Source: Phycisphaerae bacterium (GTDB lineage Bacteria > Planctomycetota > Phycisphaerae > UBA1845 > JAFGLZ01). Taken from it: a stretch of 64,000 nt of DNA. Below are positions 61,508 to 64,000 of the stretch, one piece after another. The position numbers and the translations under genes were made by a program. The stretch lies in assembly GCA_016927755.1 (NCBI GenBank), contig JAFGLZ010000151.1, forward strand, positions 25,497-89,496, read 5' to 3'. Under the pieces are notes generated by a model that worked only from the letters and a program-made list of their open reading frames with translations, did no database searches and was not told where the DNA came from. Position 1 is the stretch's first letter. Every line of letters begins with the position of its first letter.

Positions 61508-62611
61508 ATGATCTCTCGACGATCCCTACTTGCCTCGAGCCACGTCGCGCTGACGGTGGGCCTTGTCGTTGCGAGCCTCTCAGGGCCTCTGTTGGGGGCG
61601 AAGAAGCAGGCCACCGAGCAGTTCGCCGAGCGGCTGACCTATGACCCGGCGACGGGGGAGTGGCTCGAGCTGGCCCCGCCCGAGCCTGGCACCCCGGACG
61701 GGGACCTTGAACTGGCCCGGGCGACCCTTGCCCGAGGGGACGGAGCCAAGGACTTCCGTCGCGCCCGCAAGCTGCTACAGAACTGGGTCAAGACGTACTA
61801 CGATCATCCACGCTTTGTAGAGGCCCTGTTCTACTACGCGGATGCCGAGTTCCAGCTCGGCAACCTGATGAAGGCCTACGAGCTGTATGAACGCCTTCTG
61901 GACGACTACGGCGCTACGGAGCTTGCGCAACGGGCCTTGCGAAACGAGCTGGTCGTCGCCGAGGTGTATCTGTCGGGCAGGTGGCGCAAGGTGTGGAAGG
62001 GGATGATCCGTCTCCCGGCGTACGACGAGGCGATGGACATCCTGGAGCGGATCGCCACGAACCGGGCGCCGGGCACGCCGCTGGCCGAGCAGGCCATCAA
62101 GACGAAGGCGGACTACTACTACGCCAAGGGCGAGTTCGCGGATGCGGAGGAAGAATACGCGAGGCTCGCGCGAGAGTTCCCGCGGAGCCGGTACGTTCGA
62201 CTCGCGTCGCTGCGGAGCGCGCAAGCGGCGTTCGCCAGCTTCCCGGGCGTCAAGTTCGACGACGCCGCCCTGGTGGAGGCGGAGGAGCGGTTCGAGCAGT
62301 TCCGCAAGAGGTATCCTCAGGCCGCTGAAGAGGAGAACGTTCCGCTGCTGCTGGAGCAGATACGCAACAGCCGGGCACACAAGGAGTATACGATCGGGCG
62401 TTTCTATGAACGGACGAAGCATCCGAGGGCGGCGGCCTTTTACTATCGCAGCGTCATGCAGTACTGGCCTGACACGACGTGGGCATCGCTGGCGCAGGGA
62501 CGCGCGGACCATCTCGGCTTCGGCGAGGAGCGGGCGTCGGACGTCGAGGAGACGCCGATGCAGCCCATGACGCCATTGGGGCCGGCGTTGCCGTTCCCGT
62601 CGGGCGACTGA
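61508..62611 (+). CDS. BamD-like TPR protein, exported
   Basis: 367 residues. Signal-peptide-like start (SSHVALTVGLVVASLSGPLLG) without a lipobox cysteine. TPR-like repeats: VEALFYYADAEFQLGNLMKA, AIKTKADYYYAKGEFADAEE and EFPRSRYVRLASLRSAQA, as in BamD/YfiO proteins that help fold outer-membrane proteins. The usual lipid anchor is lacking, so it may be periplasmic. The frame is open for 1.7 kb upstream, antisense to the RND and adaptor genes, but the promoter and signal peptide fix the start here. LptE follows. Confidence 0.83.
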   Translation: MISRRSLLASSHVALTVGLVVASLSGPLLGAKKQATEQFAERLTYDPATGEWLELAPPEPGTPDGDLELARATLARGDGAKDFRRARKLLQNWVKTYYDHPRFVEALFYYADAEFQLGNLMKAYELYERLLDDYGATELAQRALRNELVVAEVYLSGRWRKVWKGMIRLPAYDEAMDILERIATNRAPGTPLAEQAIKTKADYYYAKGEFADAEEEYARLAREFPRSRYVRLASLRSAQAAFASFPGVKFDDAALVEAEERFEQFRKRYPQAAEEENVPLLLEQIRNSRAHKEYTIGRFYERTKHPRAAAFYYRSVMQYWPDTTWASLAQGRADHLGFGEERASDVEETPMQPMTPLGPALPFPSGD

Positions 62612-62615
62612 AAGC

Positions 62616-62636
62616 GCCGCGCCACGGTGGCGCGGC
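62616..62636 (+). other. Strong hairpin between the BamD-like and LptE genes
   Basis: GCCGCGCCA (62616-62624) and TGGCGCGGC (62628-62636) with loop CGG: a nine-base GC-rich perfect stem right after the stop codon. No T tract follows, so it is more likely an mRNA stability or attenuation element than a full terminator. Confidence 0.55.
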
Positions 62637-62672
62637 TCACCGGAGCAACAGGAACCGCGGACCAACGACGAT

Positions 62673-63203
62673 ATGAACGTGGCGGCGCGCAACAGACTGA
62701 TGGGGTGGCTCGGGGCTGGGGCCCTGACCGTGTTGGCCGGCTTGTCGAGCGGGTGCGGGTACAGCGTGGGTGCTCGGTCCGAGTTTCGTACCGACATCAA
62801 GACGGTGCACGTGCCGATCTTCCAGAACAAGGACTTCCGGCGGGGCTTGGAGTTCCAGCTCACGGAGGCCCTGATCAAGACCATCGAACTTCACACGCCT
62901 TACAAGACCACCAGCAACAAGGGCCGGGCGGATTCGGTGCTGACCGGTCAGATCATCGAGGTCCGTCAGGGCACGATGGGGCTGGACTTCAAGACGCATC
63001 TGCCCCGAGAGACGCAGGCGACCGTGGTGGCGAGCTTCAACTGGAAGGATCTGCGTACGGGGAAGGTTCTTGTCGACATGCCGTTGATCACGCAGTCGGT
63101 GGATTACATCGAACCCGTGGGGGAAAACTTCTACGAGGCGAGCCAAGAGGCCATGAACGACATGGCCGAGCGGATCGTGGAGAAGATGGAAAAACCATGG
63201 TAA
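62673..63203 (+). CDS. lptE: LptE-like lipopolysaccharide assembly lipoprotein
   Basis: 176 residues. Lipoprotein signal: LTVLAGLSSGCGY (Cys about 28). The rest has the beta-sandwich LptE pattern: SVGARSEFRTDIKTVHVPIF, LEFQLTEALIKTIE and ATVVASFNWKDLRTGKVL. LptE plugs the LptD barrel in the outer membrane. Its presence means the cell has an LPS-like outer layer or uses LptE for related lipids. Identity is weak at sequence level, as is usual for this family, so the symbol is tentative. Confidence 0.8.
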   Translation: MNVAARNRLMGWLGAGALTVLAGLSSGCGYSVGARSEFRTDIKTVHVPIFQNKDFRRGLEFQLTEALIKTIELHTPYKTTSNKGRADSVLTGQIIEVRQGTMGLDFKTHLPRETQATVVASFNWKDLRTGKVLVDMPLITQSVDYIEPVGENFYEASQEAMNDMAERIVEKMEKPW

Positions 63204-63261
63204 GGCTCCTATCATCCTGTGCCGATAACGTCTTAGCGGCACACCAGGAGACGCACGGTTT

Positions 63262-64000
63262 ATGCCTGACCCCAACGACAATCGCAACGACTTCCCCGGG
63301 GATGGGGGCAAGGGCCCGCCGATTCGCGTCAGTCGAGGCATCTTCGGCTGGATCGTCTTCATCGGCTTCGCGCTGCTGCTGGTCATGCTGCTGTCCAACC
63401 AGATGGCCGAAGTCAAGACTCTCTCTCTCAAAGACTTCGACACGCACCTGACCAACGGGGACGTCGAGGAGCTGGTCATCAAGGACGACAAGCTCGTCGG
63501 CAAGCTGAAGGATCCGAGTCCGGGGGCGGGCAATACTCGGGACTTTGAGGTTAATGTTACCCAGGAATATCTTAAGAGGAACGAACCTCGCTTCCTGAAG
63601 CTTGTGGACGGCAACGTCGGCGTGGACAGGGGGAGCGAGTACTGGGCGATCCTGCTTCCGCTGATTCCGTGGCTCCTGATTCTGGCGTTCATCTGGTTCT
63701 TCGTATTCCGGCAACTCCGTCAGGCCGGCGGGGGGGGCGGGATGCTCGGCAGCTTCGGGCGATCGAGGCATCGTGTTGCGGCCAAGGAGCATACAAACGT
63801 CACGTTCGCTGACGTGGCCGGCATTGACGAGGCCAAGGAAGAGGTCACGGAGATCATCGAGTTCCTGAAGAACCCGAAGCGGTTCCAGCGATTGGGCGGG
63901 CGGATCCCTCGGGGGGTGCTGCTCGTGGGCGAGCCAGGGTGCGGCAAGACGCTGCTGGCCAAAGCGATCGCGGGCGAGGCGGACGTGCCGTTCTACAGCA
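63262..64000 (+). CDS. ftsH: FtsH ATP-dependent zinc metalloprotease, N-terminal part (cut by window end)
   Basis: 246 residues are visible. First membrane helix FGWIVFIGFALLLVMLLSNQ, a periplasmic part, second helix AILLPLIPWLLILAFIWFFV, then the AAA+ domain: TFADVAGIDEAKEEVTEIIE and the Walker A GEPGCGKTLLAK. The usual sequence is G-P-P-G-T-G-K-T, so E and C here are small variations that keep the K-T pair. The HEXXH protease site lies beyond the window. An AGGAG about 12 bases before ATG 63262 is the likely ribosome site. The last gene of the operon with LptE, perhaps by chance. Confidence 0.95.
   Translation, partial: MPDPNDNRNDFPGDGGKGPPIRVSRGIFGWIVFIGFALLLVMLLSNQMAEVKTLSLKDFDTHLTNGDVEELVIKDDKLVGKLKDPSPGAGNTRDFEVNVTQEYLKRNEPRFLKLVDGNVGVDRGSEYWAILLPLIPWLLILAFIWFFVFRQLRQAGGGGGMLGSFGRSRHRVAAKEHTNVTFADVAGIDEAKEEVTEIIEFLKNPKRFQRLGGRIPRGVLLVGEPGCGKTLLAKAIAGEADVPFYS

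Overview
The window is a GC-rich chromosomal segment from a Gram-negative bacterium, probably a member of the Planctomycetota. The main clue is EF-Tu, whose switch I region carries a few extra residues and an S-T-K-I-L-T-I core where most bacteria have A-R-G-I-T-I; I recall this type from planctomycetes. Outer-membrane genes (LptE, BamD-like, OPX, RND efflux), DUF4159 and many long lipoproteins agree with this. The phylum call is an inference, not proven by the window.

Layout. 1-10 kb is an accessory region. It holds the 3' end of a chemotaxis receptor gene and a compact plus-strand cassette: a nucleotidyltransferase fused to a SET-like tail, a 68-residue twin-arginine peptide, a PqqD-like protein and an HprK-like kinase. 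A [NiFe] hydrogenase (large subunit gene first), a second chemotaxis receptor and a C45-type acyltransferase follow. 11-21 kb has an ABC exporter paired with DUF1854, then a minus-strand run: zinc-ribbon protein, nucleoside phosphorylase, TPM-domain protein, nucleotidyltransferase-like protein, macro-domain hydrolase, flippase and acetyltransferase. 21.8-25.6 kb is an operon for a multi-subunit methylenetetrahydrofolate reductase (GltD/MvhD-like flavoprotein, MetV, MetF), ended by a clear terminator. After a membrane glycosyltransferase comes the translation and secretion cluster at 27.6-32.5 kb: promoter, tRNA-Thr, tuf, rpmG, tRNA-Trp, secE, nusG, rplK, rplA. A strong terminator ends it, so rplJL-rpoBC do not follow.

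32.5-49.4 kb is housekeeping and mixed: asd, an SDR enzyme, a PIN toxin/antitoxin pair, purB, an ECF sigma factor with a very long anti-sigma factor, a DUF362 Tat protein, a cyclase-like/DUF4159 protein, an SdiA-regulated-type protein, an ArnT-like transferase, ligA, a cupin and ndk. 49.5-55.9 kb is a minus-strand exopolysaccharide export set (SPOR/TPR lipoprotein, OPX, Wzz-like, kinase-like ATPase without its P-loop lysine, O-antigen-ligase-like polymerase). 56-64 kb has a CBS protein, an RND pump with its adaptor, and divergently a sigma-70 promoter leading to a BamD-like protein, LptE and the start of ftsH, which runs off the window.

The best candidates for something little described are the HprK/PqqD/nucleotidyltransferase-SET/peptide cassette at 1-4 kb and the reductase operon whose MvhD-like domain has lost its usual cysteines. 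Other notable points are a hydrogenase that needs no C-terminal cleavage and a pseudo-ATPase in the polysaccharide cluster.
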